Assembly (NCBI GenBank): GCA_013397795.1
Contig: VZTJ01000753.1
Span: 1,383,410 to 1,447,409, forward strand
Origin: Orthonyx spaldingii
Taxonomy: Eukaryota > Chordata > Aves > Passeriformes > Orthonychidae
Length of the DNA stretch: 64,000 nt
Direction of reading: 5' to 3'
Below are positions 1 to 13,800 of this stretch, piece by piece (within the stretch, counting starts at the first letter, position 1; every line of letters starts with the position of its first letter). The translations under genes were made by a program, and so were the position numbers. Under the pieces are notes generated by a model that worked only from the letters and a program-made list of their open reading frames with translations, was not told where the DNA came from and searched no databases.

Positions 1-3000
1 GAAGACCAAATTTTGGAGGTAATTATGTATTCTAGTCAAATGGAGTTTTGCATTTGGTCTTTCATTTTTAAAAGAAATTGAATGTGTTCCCATTCATTTG
101 TAATGGAAATATGATGTTGAATCATTAGGTGATATAAATCTTCAAAGTACCATTTTTTCAGTCATGTCCTTTTCTTTAATGGAAATTTTAATCAGTAGAA
201 AACAATAGAACAGATCTTTATTTAGTTGCAAATGTCAGAGTAGGATTCTCCTCTATCTAAATCTTGTGCAGCCGTATCTGCAGAGCAGACTTAAAATGCT
301 ACCAATCTGAAACACTGAATGGTTTTGGGTTTTTTTCTGTCATGTGTTTCTTGAAGAACTAACCAAGGTCCAGGACAATAGCGAATCAGGCCTGTTGAGT
401 TTCTGCATAGATGATGTGTGCTCAGATTTTAGGCTTCCTAAGCCAACAGTGCCTTATATCCACTCATCATGAGCTTGATTCATAATTAATATAGCTCAGC
501 GTTCTAAAAATATAACAATAACTGTGTACATTTTTCTATTTAACCACTTAGTTTTGTCTCATAATATTATTAAATATTTATTTCAGTTTATAGTCACTCT
601 TTAAAAAGGCAGTTTCGATTTTGGCATTCGAAGTATCATTGAGGGTGTACACATGCTCATAGTTTTGAAACCAGTCTACATATCTTGTCTTTCTGGATTG
701 CATTTGGTTGTAATCAGAGCTATCAGTTTTACGTTTTTAAATTAAGTCAGAGATCTTGTCAGATTCTCTCTCTTAAAAGATTTAAGGTTGCTGTAAATTT
801 TCAGCAACAAAAGTAATCCTATGGCAAAAAATAATTCCACGAGCAGATGGCTTTTGATATATCAAGGTTTTGCCATTTGTTTTAGTGCTTAAAATAAACA
901 TTATTTATAAGACCACTTACATTTTGATGTTACTTAATGAGGAATATGCATCATTGATTTGACTAGCTTAAGAGGTCATTTAGAACTTGCCCGTTAACAA
1001 GCTGTAATCTGCTGAGCACACAATGACTTTGTTTAAAATTATCTGTTCAGTGCTGATCAATGACAATAATTGTTTTGTACCAATCACTGTTGAAACTTGC
1101 TAATTACTTTGAAGGGCATACACACACTTGTCTCTTTTTTTTCAAGAATTTTTTAAACATTCACCTTGGAATTAAAAAGAAATGCAGTTGTAACATTATA
1201 CTTGATAAAAGCAAGCATTTAGAACTTTCACATTGAAAATATGAACATCATCAGAAGCTTTGTGAAAAATGGTCTTTCCTAAAAAGATCAATCTTCAGTT
1301 TTGGGATCTCTGACATATAGTGTTAGGGAAACAGAAATCAAGCATAAAAAAATTTGAGACACAATGCAGTTTTTCTTACTTATGTTTCATTCAGTTGAAA
1401 TCAGTGAGTTCATTCTGAACAGAAAGTGATGTAAATAAAGGTAAAGTGCAACATTTAATTGGTACACCGAGCCCTTTGGAGGTAATTATAGCTTTATACA
1501 ATTTGAGCCTTTTGTCTTTCAGTTTGAGTTTTGATCCTTTAGCCCAGAAATACCCAGTTCTGCATTTATAACTGTGAGGCGAAGACTGTCAGAAGGAGTT
1601 TCAAAGGGACCATAATCCTGCATTAATGAGCACATGGCTATATGGGAGCCAAGTTGCTCTTGTTGAGAAATTTTGAAGCCAAACAGAAAAACAAAGCTAA
1701 GATCCTTATTCACATGCAAAGGATTTTGCTTAATCCCAGATCTCTGAAGGCATATTCATTCTTTGCTCTTTCTGTATTCCTTTTTAACCCAATAAGCTTG
1801 TGTATGAGAAAGTAGTGTTGCAAAGAATACGGACTTTACTATCACCTAGTGCAAAGCAACATATCTAGAACCTTTCTTGTTCCCAGAACTATTATTTATT
1901 CATATTATAACAATATCTAGAGGTCCAAACCCCTTTCATTCAAAAAAAAAAAACAAAAAACAACCCCACATCACAAACAAATAACAACACATAGGTAAAA
2001 GAAAATACCAACCTTTGAAATTACTTTCGAGTCTTATTTGGGAAGGAAGGAAAATAACACGCTGATGCACAAAGGGGAAATAGAAGAATACATTGACATT
2101 GGAAGTTAATATTCTCTTAATAACTAACACATATCTCAAAGACTTACTGAATGTTTTTCTGAGATTCTTATTCTCTTGTTAAATCTCACATTAAAAGACA
2201 ATCATAACTGTACCCCAAGGTGCTATCAGCTGAGGCCAAATGTTAGTTTTTACTTTGAAGAGTAGTGTTTGGGGGTTTGTGAATGCAAAATGGTACCCAA
2301 GTATGAAATATTCAGCCCTGGTTTAGTTGGTCTCCTTTTACATAGCTCCAGTAAAAGTCTGGAGGTGAAAAAATTGCAATAACTTTTGTCAGTTGTCACA
2401 GTGGTACAGAACTGGACTGCACTGGAACTGGTAGGAGTAGAGAGAATTTTGCATGTTACTGAAAGCACTCCCAAAACTTGATGATAAAGATTCTGAAGTT
2501 ACTGAGTGCAAAGGTTACTGATAATGTGGGCAATGGGCAGCTTTCTTTCTTTGCCTTCTTCCTGAATCAAATGCAAAAACCGTAACCCTCTTCTCCCCCA
2601 CTTTTTTTTTTTTTTAAAGTACTTATTTAGACAGAGATAAACTAAGAAAAAATACCCAATACCACAAACACATGGGTTTCACTCTACTTAAAAGGTCAGC
2701 CATTGGTTCTGGAAAGAGAAAGGTTGATGTAAAGGAAAAAAGAAAGAATAATGTTCCTTATAGATATACTGAAGTGTTTAAGTTCTTGAAAAGTCTGGTA
2801 GCTAGGGGCCCACAGGAAAAGCAGAGCCCTTAGTACATTTCAACATTTTTCTCTTCTATGAATTTAGTGAAGGAAAGTAGCTTCTCATTTGGAGTTGCTC
2901 CTGGATGGTAAAACCTCCAACTTCTTGCATTTTAAATGTAGATTCTACCTTTCATCTGTTATGTCTTTTAAGATTCCAAAGCTATGAAGGTCAAAGAGAT

Positions 3001-4502
3001 GGATGTTGGAGCAAATGAAGCTACTGCAGACTAGAAGGTAGAAATTGGGAGATCAATTTAGAAAAATATTGAGGAAAAAAGGAGACAAAATGCAAAGAAG
3101 GAAGCAAAGAATATTTTGCAGGAAAATTACAAAGTTCAAGGATGGAAGAATTTAAAGATAGAGAAACTTAGACACTGAGAACAGGAGGAAAAGATGGTTG
3201 CTCTATTTTTCAGATATAGAGATCTACAGCACACTGACCTCTTATGGCAAAGAAAATCAGGAGCTGGAGCAGCCCTTAGCAGGGCTGAATAGAGCACGTT
3301 ACATCTTCCACCTGTACATGTCGTGGCATTGGGATAACTATAACTCACCACATGGCAGTCCTTTTAGTTTTTTACCTAATTACAGAATCACAGAATTACA
3401 GAATCATTTAGGTTGTGAAAGGCGTTTAAAGTCATTGAGTACAACCTTTGACTGATCACCGCCTTGTCAACTAGACCATGACACTAAGTGCCATATTCAT
3501 TTGTTTCTTGAACATCTTCAGGGATGGTGACTCCACCACCTCCCTGGCCAGCCCATTCCAATGCTTAATTGTCCATTCTTAATGCTTACTTTTCCATGCC
3601 ACAAGGCAGACAGCTGGGAAACAGGTAATGATTTCAGAAACATCATGATTAGAATTTTCAAGTATCAAAGAAGGTTTGAAATGCATTTGTTGACATCAAT
3701 TCTTGGAGAAGGTTGGGTAGACTAAGTATTGTTTTTCGTTCTCTTTCATTTTTTGCACTTTCTCTCTTTTTTTTTTTTCAACTGATGCTTTTCAAAATGC
3801 ACCAAAATATTAATCCTTTCTGGTGGAGGATGCTACCTAATTTCTATTTGTAATACAACTTTATAACTAGCTACAGATAAAGAGCTTTTCTTCTCCGGGT
3901 TAGTCTTTCTCCAGTTTAGGTTTTCCCTGTTATGTAAGAGAATAGTATTTTGTGAGAAGATTGAAACTAAGATGGAACAAATAGATATGAATCACTTTAC
4001 TTTGGAGATGAAAGAACTGCAATTTGTAAATTAATTTTCCAGAAAGTCATTGAGTTACTGGGAAGACTTTTGTTCAGTTTGCACCTTTGCAGAGCACAAA
4101 GGTGAAAGTGTAGCAGGAGATGTTGGTGAGGTGGTGACTCAGTAGGGAGTGCATGTTGTACCTGAGAAAACACACCACTTCTCCTGTCTGCTTCTTTTAC
4201 TGTTCTTATGTAGAGCAATGCCACTGCTAGTAGCAGACACTTCTTTTCATTGTCACACCACAGTAGAAACAGTGTTTAAAACTTGATATTATTTTTTTAA
4301 TGCTGGCATTTAATAGTACATTCATATTGCCATTTAGCTACAATATGTTTCATCCTCCCCTAATTTTCTTCATTGAAACTTATTGGTACTTCTACTTGGT
4401 ATCACTGTTAAGGAAAGATGTACTTGGGATACACTACATATGTTTGATATGCACGCAAACTTTTGATTTGAAATAGACTAAGCAAATATTTATTTCCTCC
4501 AG
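1..4502 (+). other. Upstream SPATA17 intron (partial, 3' portion)
   Basis: This is AT-rich sequence before the first recognised exon. No segment resembling the preceding SPATA17 coding part was found, so that exon should lie upstream of the window. The intron ends with a good acceptor: a T/C-rich stretch reading tatttatttcctccag, with AG at 4501-4502. The only identifiable element inside is the CR1 fragment near 3.4-3.6 kb. Several short A/T homopolymer runs occur (for example around 1941-1960 and 2600-2616). The small open frames on both strands (60-85 residues) have no recognisable domains and look like chance. Confidence 0.8.
3381..3580 (-). mobile_element. CR1 LINE fragment, 3' end, reverse orientation
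   Basis: Read on the minus strand, the segment ends in degenerate copies of the CR1 terminal octamer. On the plus strand this appears as repeated 'acagaat' units from about 3381, followed by 'catttaggttg'. Further in it shows typical CR1 text: a segment around 3485-3500 resembling 'ccctaagtgccat', then 'cagggatggtgactccaccac', and 'cattccaatgctt' near 3553-3565. It is about 200 bp long, 5'-truncated and has no coding capacity left. CR1 is the dominant LINE of birds and other sauropsids, and this is a main reason for the avian assignment. The outer (CR1 5') boundary near 3580 is approximate. Confidence 0.88.
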
Positions 4503-4606
4503 ATCCAGAAAATGTGGCGAGGCTATTATGTTCGGAAGTACATCCATAATTTTCATGCACTGAAGAAATACCTGAAAGCCATTTCTGTGAATAACATGCT
4601 TGTCAG
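4503..4606 (+). CDS. SPATA17: SPATA17 internal exon A: IQ motif
   Basis: The exon runs in phase 0 for 34 codons plus two bases (ag), which pair with the first base of the next exon to make an Arg codon. It opens IQKMWRGYYVRKY, a complete IQ consensus (I1, Q2, R6, G7, R11) of the kind that binds calmodulin or related EF-hand proteins. It continues NFHALKKYLKA and ends near NNMLV. The acceptor is a pyrimidine-rich tract ending cctccag; the donor is tcag|gtaaag, close to consensus. Mammalian SPATA17 has several IQ motifs and this matches the last one, directly before the Lys/Glu-rich helix. The start is set by homology at IQ and by the acceptor; no internal ATG is implied as an initiator. Identity is strong; calmodulin binding is inferred from the motif alone. 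Confidence 0.93.
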
Positions 4607-7600
4607 GTAAAGATAAAAGCTCCATGTGGTAAAGCATTAATTTCCTCTTCTTTTATTTGTAAAAAGTTGGTGGCACTAATTAAACTATTTCTTTGAGTGT
4701 AGGTTCCCCTCCATTATCAAATATGTATATCTATCAGTCATCATTCTCTTTATCCTATGCCTATTCATGTTACACCACATTCTGTTCTCATTTACACTGT
4801 TATGAATTCAGAATAATTTATTTGAATTAATTAGGTGTGCTCTGGGTTTGTACCAGTTTAATAAAAATGGATTTGTCTCTTCATCTATGCTCGGAACTCA
4901 TAGGTTATTATGCCCTAAATAGGGTTTGTTGAACTAGATTTTTTTCCCCCCAGTATACACAAGCTAACCAAAACTTTATTCTCATAATTTGTTTTGAATA
5001 TGGATTATTGGCAATGAATGCAAGGGGAGATTTGGATTTAAGTTTCATGCATGAGCCATACCATGAATTTTAATTGGGAAAGATACTGGTGTGGGTGGAT
5101 ACAGTGAAGCAGATTTTTTCATAGTTACAGAAGAGAACCAATAGCCTGTCAGATTTCTGTCTAGAACTGTAGTTGCTGTATGTTCTTACTCTATGTCTCC
5201 TGTCCATCCATTTTCTTTCCCTGTACTTAAGCTGAAACCTCTCTAAAACAGAGGTAATTATTTCCCTCTAGTGGATTTGATATCCTGATCCATGACCATT
5301 ACTCAGATACCAGTGGAAACAAACAGACAAAATGCTGGGTGACCATGATCATTACTCTCTCATTGTAAATTAAAGCTGTTGGACAAAATCCATGCAGTGT
5401 TTGCAGTTCAGAACATCTGAGACAAATCTTTGCTTTCTCAAGCACAGAAATATGAAGGAGTCTAGTAAACCAATATTTCTGGAAATGTTGTCTAAATCAC
5501 ATGGTAAAGACTGTTACATAAAGCAACATATGCATGTTATATATGAAAAAAACCCCAGGATTATCTAACTTCGTTGTATGCTGGTTATTAATGTTATTAT
5601 TCTTCCACAGTACAGCTGAAGCTATGTCCTCTTTGTCATAACATAATTTTTTGTGCCCTACATTATTGTTACCTATAATGAATCATATTGATAATCACCT
5701 ACCTCTGATCTTTCATTATTATTCACTTAAGTGTATTTTATGCAGAAAGTTAGGTCACAACTCAGCAAAACCAGACTTAAAAAGTCTGTTATATCATCAA
5801 TGATATCCTCTGAATGTGAAATTCTTGAAATATGCTCTCTTCTTGAAAAGGTAGAATCCTAGCAAGACTAGACCAAATCTTCGAAAATAAGTGAAGCTAT
5901 AACTACTCTGGTTTAAAATCCATTTAACTGGATGAACTGCAACAACATAACCTTCTTCTCTCTTCATAATCGTTCTATCACTCTTCTTCATTCCCTGCCT
6001 AAACCTGGAACGTGGCTCATAACTTGTTACTTAGATTGATCTTCAATGTGTGCCAACAAAAAAGATAGCAAGTGGTATTCCTGCTGCACTATGAACATAG
6101 ATTGGTTGGAGCTTTGTATTTTATTTCCCCACACCTACAACAGATCTCTGCTGGGTATACCTAACTTTGGAGGACTACAAAAATATTAGGTTTTCAGTAC
6201 TTTGACATGTTGATTGAATTTCCTAGTATTTTTTTAGGTTACTAAAAACCTATGCACTGCATAGGTATTTTAACCAAGAAATACTTCTGTGCTCTTTAAC
6301 AGGTAAGATGAGCAGTATGACTTCAGGTACATCAAAATGTGTCAAAGTTGGTCTGTGTGAGCTCTTACCTGGCAACTGATATATTGATATTTTGCTAATT
6401 TGAGTTCTGTATTAGAGTTCACAGAAATACACATCTTTCAGGTGAAAAAAATATTCATCTTTTCCATTAAAAAAAGGTGAAAATTAATTTTTTAGCTAAT
6501 TTGGACAAATGGATCTTATCCTTTCAGTTTTAAAAATGCATCAGTTCCCAAGTGCAATCAAGGATCATTGCAGTAATCCCTTTACTGGGGTACATTTGAA
6601 AGCTAATATGTATATCACCTTCAACATTCTTCTTATGAAATCTAACAGATGTTTAGTGAAGATTAGGTGTAGGCCCTCAGCCAAACAGATTTTTCCTGTC
6701 ATTGGGCTAAGTTGCTGCCAACTACTTTGGCCCCAAGGTGGCCCACTGTGTTTCTTATGTGGAATATTTAGCCAGGTGGAGGAAAGATTCTCCTCATATT
6801 TTTATCAGCCATCACATCAGCTCTGGACAAGTACAACCTCACTGTTCATAAACATTTTTGCATGTAAAAATTATTGCAACTGTGCACTGTAATAAACACA
6901 AGGAATTGTCAGAAATAGAAGAAATGCATTTGTGAAATGGCTTGAGTTTTATTAAAACATCAGCATTATGGAAATGTACTTGTTGATGGACAGAGAGACT
7001 GATGTGCACTCAGATTAGACTGCCTTTGAGTGTTTCATATCTCTAGAACACCATAAAGCAACTCAACATGGTACATGAAATAATGCACTTTTCTGATTTG
7101 TCTTACAGCTATATTCATCAGAATATATGCATTAGTGCAGTGCCAGTGCTAGTAAAGAAACAAGTTTCTCCACAAATAATAATAAAACAACAGTAAAACA
7201 GAGACTGATTTTAAGAACACCAGTGGTATAAACTTCCCCCTACGCCCCCAAAAAAGGCAAAATATATTTTTAATTTCAAAAATTTGTTTAAACTGTTTTT
7301 TTTCTGGAATTATGATGTAATTCTAAGTTGAACTACACTGTATGATTCTCTGTCTTATCTCTTCTAGAGTAGCACTGGCAGAATTTTTATTTGTCAACAC
7401 CAATCTAAAATCACATTGCAAGTCCTTCTATCTCTTGGACACTAGAGCCAGGGTTTGTGCCTAATTTTCTCCTCTTCCATTAAGGAGGAACCTGTATCAA
7501 ATCATTCCTCACTCATTTCTAAGAGAAGCTTCAGAGGAAGTTTTCATGAAGCTTTGGTCATTCTGTTAAGTTTCTTTTAAGAATATCTTATCAGAGTTAT

Positions 7601-7854
7601 TGACCAAAGTTTGTTTCCTCCTCATTCCTCCTTTCCCCTTTTTTAAAAATAGAGGACACTTGTTGTACTAAGTGGTTTTTTCAACCACTAGCCACATCTT
7701 TACCATTCAGCTTTAATACAAACCGTCCTTATTTAATAGCTGCCCTCATTTAGTAGCCAGACCTTTATCATTTGTCTTTACCATGAAAACCCCAGGAGAA
7801 AGTAAACTTAATAGAAGCTGCCCCAGTTTAAAGCCATAGAGGGATGTAATTAAG

Positions 7855-7884
7855 TTTAACAGAAATTGATTTAACAGAAATTGA
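7855..7884. repeat. Perfect 15-bp tandem duplication
   Basis: The unit tttaacagaaattga occurs twice head to tail without mismatch (7855-7869 and 7870-7884). It looks like a recent replication-slippage event in intron sequence. A second, degenerate duplication follows about 50 bp downstream. Confidence 0.9.
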
Positions 7885-7936
7885 CCTAAAATATAATTAA
7901 ATAATAATAGTCATATTACGTGTGAGTTTCCACTCA

Positions 7937-7990
7937 CTTAACAGACTGGTTATGGCACTGTTAGACTTAACAGACTTAAGGCACTGTCTT
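7937..7990. repeat. Degenerate tandem duplication, unit about 29 bp
   Basis: The 11-mer cttaacagact begins at 7937 and again at 7966. Each copy is followed by a shared ggcactgt block (near 7954 and 7980). The second copy is shortened by two to three bases between the blocks. This is consistent with an older local duplication that has since diverged. Confidence 0.65.
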
Positions 7991-10769
7991 TGTACAAACT
8001 GAAGATAACTCCCAGCTTTAGCTCCCAGACTGGCTAATTTCCTCCAGCATTCCTATTACTTCCCACTGCTACAGAACCACTAGATCTGATGGCTGCTGGT
8101 GTCCCCAGTAGAGTCCCTAGGAGTTAGGTTGAGAGATGGAAAAGAACAAATTTGAACCCTAAACTCTGTCTACATAAGGACATACTCAGATTTTTCTTAC
8201 ATTTGTGCAGTTTAGCTTCAGTGTAGTGATGAAATGGGGTCATTATTCCTGAGTTATATTTTTCCTAAAAGATACAGGAAGTTCTTAATGAAGCAAGTAA
8301 GAAACTTGTTCTTAATTATTAATTTTTACTATATTTTGTTATTTATATTTTAGTAATAAATCTTCATTTATAGCATCCATTTTTATTTAAGTACCAATAT
8401 ATACCGTGTTCTATCTGAATTTGGATTAGTTGAGTGGTTTCATTTATATAAATATATGCATTAAAGTAAATTTCATTACTTCTCAGTGCAGTTAGTGGAT
8501 TTAATTTTAAGGGAAGATACTTTCTTTTGAAACACTCTAAAAGCTGCATTTACCATCTCTAAGAGCTGGCTAAATGGTTACAAGGGGAAATATGCCAAAA
8601 GCAATTAGCATAGGCTATAACTCTGTATGATGCATTAGAATTTTGTTTTATGTGAAACAGTTTCCAGTCCATGATAAGCAAATGGACATCACTTCACATA
8701 AATTAGCATGCTCATACCATTATATCAGAAGAATTTATGGATGATGTCAGTTGCCCAACTGTGTGATTAACTTGCAGCTCTTTTCCTAAGGTTATCTACA
8801 CACTGGCCTTTAAACTATAGTAAAGCAACTTTGCTGTATGTCAGGTGTGCAAGTAGAGATAAGATTTTGGGATGTAGTGCTCCATTTACTGATGAATGGC
8901 ACCATTTAAATTTTTCCCTAGGTACAGAACTGGGCAAAGATAGCAGTATCAGAAAACTAACAAAGCAGTGGCAAAGTACTTGCATTGGAGTTCTCATGTA
9001 ATCAGGGCAGGTAGTTCAGCCTTCTTGGCTACTGAATAAATACTGACTTAAAGGTAGCAAACTAAGGCCTGAGTCTACCTTTAATAAGCATCATCATTTA
9101 CATAAATATTGTTGAGTTTATAAATCAGGAATTTCACACACTTAGAGGACCAACACCAAATTCTTCTTTCCACTGTTGGCATTAGTAGTGAGTGGCCCTG
9201 GAGGGTGTGGCTTTGATCGAAGTTTGACTGGCTGTTCTATCAGCAGATTTAGTTTCATAGTCATCATTAAAACTTCTAGGTCTTCAACACATGTCAGGGA
9301 AATAGGTAATAGAGAGTGATAAAAATAACTTCCTTGGCAATATATATATTCACAAATCATTTGTGCACCTTGATTTTTTATAATCCTAATGAAGAGTGAA
9401 ATATAGTACTTACATGTTGCTGGTGATCTAATGCAATATTTAGCTGTACTGTAAATATGCCTAAGAATGCAGCATGGAAAAAAAGTAAGATTATCTATCT
9501 TATTATTGATTACTAGACCATCAGTGAAGTGTATTTTCTTCTAGCATGGCAAGTACTTGGCTTCCTAAAACTTTTGAGGTATAGCTATTTTCCATGGAGT
9601 GGGCTTGAAATACATCATTTCTTGTCGTAGTAATATGAGGAGAACTTGCACAGCCTCCACCTGTCTGTTCCTTCCTGATAAAGATAAGTCCAGGTGCTGA
9701 CCATTTTCTCAAGTGTCAAAGTGTTTTGAAGAATGTATATATTGTCTTATAATTCAATTAAAATGTTCCTCATCATTGACTGCAGAAGCAATTGATTCTG
9801 TGGTCTATTTTCAATTAGTGCCAAAGCCTTTCAGACAGCTTCTTGGAATTCTTGCAACAATAAAACTCTCATTTTTGTAATACTCTCTTTCACTTGATGT
9901 TTAATTAAGTACTTTATCTTCAACCCATCTTTTTTTACTTGTCTTCAAAGATATATGGAGGAAATACATTATGCTTTTTAACTTACTTACCTGTAATTTG
10001 AATTTTCTGAATGTAAACTTATTCTGTCAGCTTTCTCTGTGAACTACAGAAATAGAGACAAGTGCCGAGTATGCTTTCTTTTATATAAATATTGATTTGG
10101 AGTGGTAGGTCACATAATTTGAGATATCTATGCCTTTTCCAGAGGGTTTTAGGCATAACCACTAGGTTTTGTAGGAATCTTAAAACTGTAATCCACTGAG
10201 GATCCCAGAGTGCTTGCACAGCTACAAACCTGATGCTGTTAGCATAGGTAAGATATTAAAAATGAGCTTTTGGGGTTGATCATGAAATTGAAATGAAGTG
10301 TTAAAAGTTATAGAGCAGTCAATGACCTGTTTTAACTCTATGGGAAAGCACTTTCTGAATACAGTGAGGTTAAGGTAGGAACCATTATGTTTACACAGTA
10401 TTCTGAATTCTCAACACAGACTCATCTACACGTGCCTCAGGAGCCTTATTCTGTGCATGTCTCTCTTGAGCAAGGGGTGAAAGCAATCTTACCATATTTT
10501 TAGCTAGTTCTGTAGAAATAGTTGAAGTTTTGCAATAAACATGAATAGTGTAACATAAGTAGCTGCTTAGACTCAAGTCTTCAATGACATGAAGGCAATA
10601 TTTTCTCATCTATTTTTATATAGCACTAAACACACCATTAGGATCAACAGATTAAACATTAAGTTTTATTTCACTTGTATCCAAAGAAAATTTTTTTTTA
10701 TTTGAATGTGTAGAAAGAAATCTGAGATCCCTGCGTACACTCATTGGACCAAATAGTCTGTGGTGTAGA

Positions 10770-10825
10770 TGATTGGTTGTGATGAAGGTAGAATGACTGA
10801 TTAATTTTGATGAAGGTAGAATAAA
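10770..10825. repeat. 28-bp tandem duplication
   Basis: Two adjacent copies lie at 10770-10797 and 10798-10825. They share an exact tgatgaaggtagaat core and 23 of 28 positions overall by eye. They sit in intron and have no coding significance. Confidence 0.75.
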
Positions 10826-13800
10826 ATAGGTGTAACAACACAGCATTGTAGAATAACAATAGTTCTATACCTGTGAGCTTTGAAGGCACTGTAGTGTCTG
10901 GACAGATTTTTTTATTTTGTAATAGGTCTGTTAGAATTACTGACAGCTCATAAAACATTTTCTGTGGACAAAGACTGACTATTCTGAGCCTTTTAAACTG
11001 TCTCATAGAGAGAGACTTCACAGTCTTCTATTTTGTCTGAAGCAGGATCTTCACTGTAAAATAAGTAGAAAAGGGGAAGAGGTACAGTTTCATTAAGCTC
11101 TAACATATCATTGACTGTCAGGTAGGTCTTGTTATGCTGTCCATCCTCATTTAACTATCCCACAAGATCTCTTAATGAAGTTAAGCCCCAAGTTCACTCC
11201 AGTAATTCTGTGGCAAGAGTTTGTGCAGTGTAACAATTCATCACTTGTCAGGAAGGCACTTTTAGTTTATACATTTAATAAGGGCATCCTCTAGCTTGGT
11301 TAATTAGAAGTGAACAGTTTGCATATTTACTAAATGCGGAGTGTCATTGCCACCACGGCCTATTGCCTACATGAATTATTTCTCTATCTGCAATAAACAG
11401 CTGGGTAATTATTACTGCCATAATCAGATAAATTCCCTCTGTAAGGCTTTTCTTACATGGCAATTCTTTGAACTCATCCAAAGCTGAACAAAATTTATGA
11501 ACTCCAGCAGCTAGACCACTTTTTCATAGTGTAGTGTCCCTGTTCCCTATTTCAAGGACATGTAGACTATCATAAATATTGTGTAAATTAGGAGGATAAA
11601 TATGATTACCTAAAGATTACATATTAATAAACTTGATTTTCAAAATATAATTTTCAGGTTGTAACTGATTACATTATAGCAGTTCTGGTTTATCTAATTG
11701 TAGAGACATGACAGGCCATCTATATACAGGCTGTACGAGGTTATCAGGCAAGGGTTCTACCACTCAAAGGCTAAAGACTCCTGAAGAAGTATATAAATAT
11801 TTTTCATGTGCCATAGTCACTTCAGCTGTTTAGGTCGTTAGAAGTATGACAAATTTTATGTGCCATTTACTCAACTCACTTAAAGCAGTTCTATTATTAT
11901 TAAAATAAGGTGATGGTTCTTTTTGTTGTGCTATTTTCAGCTTAATAATGAAGCATAAAATTTAAATGCATTCATTTCTGTGTTACATAAGAAAATTAGA
12001 TATTTCTTTTATTTATAGGAGCACTTTATATACAAGTATGTAAGTAAGTTTGCTCTATGCTACCCAAGTATTCCAGCTCATATGTGAGTGTATCTGCAGG
12101 TACATCAGTGAAGACTTAATTTACACGTATCGATCTTCCAGAACATGCTATAATGTAGCTTATTTTGGAGATCTCCAAAGAAACAAAAAAAAAATCAAAA
12201 GACATGAATGTTACTTTTCTTTGTCAAAACAGTATATTTGATCTAACATCACTATTTTGTTTTAATCATAATGTAAGATACTGTGAGTGCTGCTAGAAAG
12301 TTGCCAGTCACTCTTCCCATACTTCATAACTACTTATCAAATAAGTAGCATTCCTCACAATTCAGCAAAATGCTCAGAGATAGCAGAATGTTAAGAAAGG
12401 CCAAATGAAATAAAGTGTTCTTTGGCACTACTCTACCCAGTGAAGGGCTTTTGAGATTAGACTCGTTTTATCATTTCCCATTTATGTCAGAGAAATAGAA
12501 ACTACAACAATGAAGACCTTTAAAATGAGCCATGTCATAGTTGTTTTTGTTATTAGAAGTGTGGTGACTTTGCACTACATTTTTCCAAGTTCGCGACTTA
12601 ATTTTTGTCTGAGGATGTGAAGGCTTATTGATCTTTCTTTGGCATTTCATATTTTTTTACAGTGGAAAATTACAGTCCTTTGCCTTATGTTGGTATATCC
12701 TATAATGTTCCATGAGATATCATGGAATTGCATGAGATGAAAAGCAGAATACAGTGTCTCATGAGCACATTTTTGTTTTGTTTTAAAGGAAAAATATCCA
12801 AAATAGAAAAAAAAAGGGATCAAAAAATTGTCTTAGTTAATTGTTCTTTGATTCTCTAAATCATTATAAATAGACTTTTATGTTATCTAAGGAGAGTTAA
12901 GTCTCTGAAGCGCTCACTCAGAGAATAAACCAGAAAAAGTAATTATCTTCTATTTTACAGTCTAGAACAGGAACAAGTAATTACAAAAAGGTGGTTTTTT
13001 TGTTTAAGTAATAATGAAAATAATGTTATTTGGAATCAGATGATCTAGTCTGACTTCAGATCTATCACCAATATGATGTCCATCAATAACAAATTTATAG
13101 CAGTATCTATAAAAAGCCCATTAAGCTTTGACTGAACAATCTAGTCTTGATTTAATAACATCAAAATATAGTAAATATCCTTTTTATTCTAATCCAGGAG
13201 TTAATTACCTTTAGTATTCAAATTATATCCCACTTTTCTCCACTGAAACAGTTTCATTTTATCTTTGAACCATTGCTTCTTGTTATATTCAGCTCTACTA
13301 GACTGCAAACTGTACTAGACATAAACAATGGAGATCATTGAAAGATGTTGTCTCTACTTAAAATAATTTTTGGGACCATTTTGCACAGACCTTCAAATGT
13401 CCTTTAAAATACTATCAACATCAGAACTCAGCAAAGTTATGGTGACTAGGAAATTTTAAAAATTCTTTTTTTTCTTCTGTTGTATTGCCAGTTTATGCGT
13501 TCATTTGTATACTTTTTTATCACATGAAAGAGCTTCTTCATATCTATGAATCCTGCTTGGAATACCGCCTTTAAAAGCCATGATTCTTCATATTGTGAGC
13601 ATGACTTTTTTTAAACTGTGAGAAACTTTTACTTATTATTTTACTCCTTTCAAATTCCTCAGACTCTTCACCTTGTAGAGATAATTGCACAAGTTTATCC
13701 TTGACAGTGAAGCTAAATCCCAATGTTTTATCTTGAACTTCACAGTTCCTGCTACCTTCAAACCAAACAACAAAGTGTTTCAAGAAAGCAACATTTTCCG

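Noticed and set aside
13..1489. The 15-mer tttggaggtaattat occurring at 13 and again at 1475
   Set aside because: A few exact 15-mer repeats are expected by chance in 64 kb of AT-rich sequence, and the flanks do not match.
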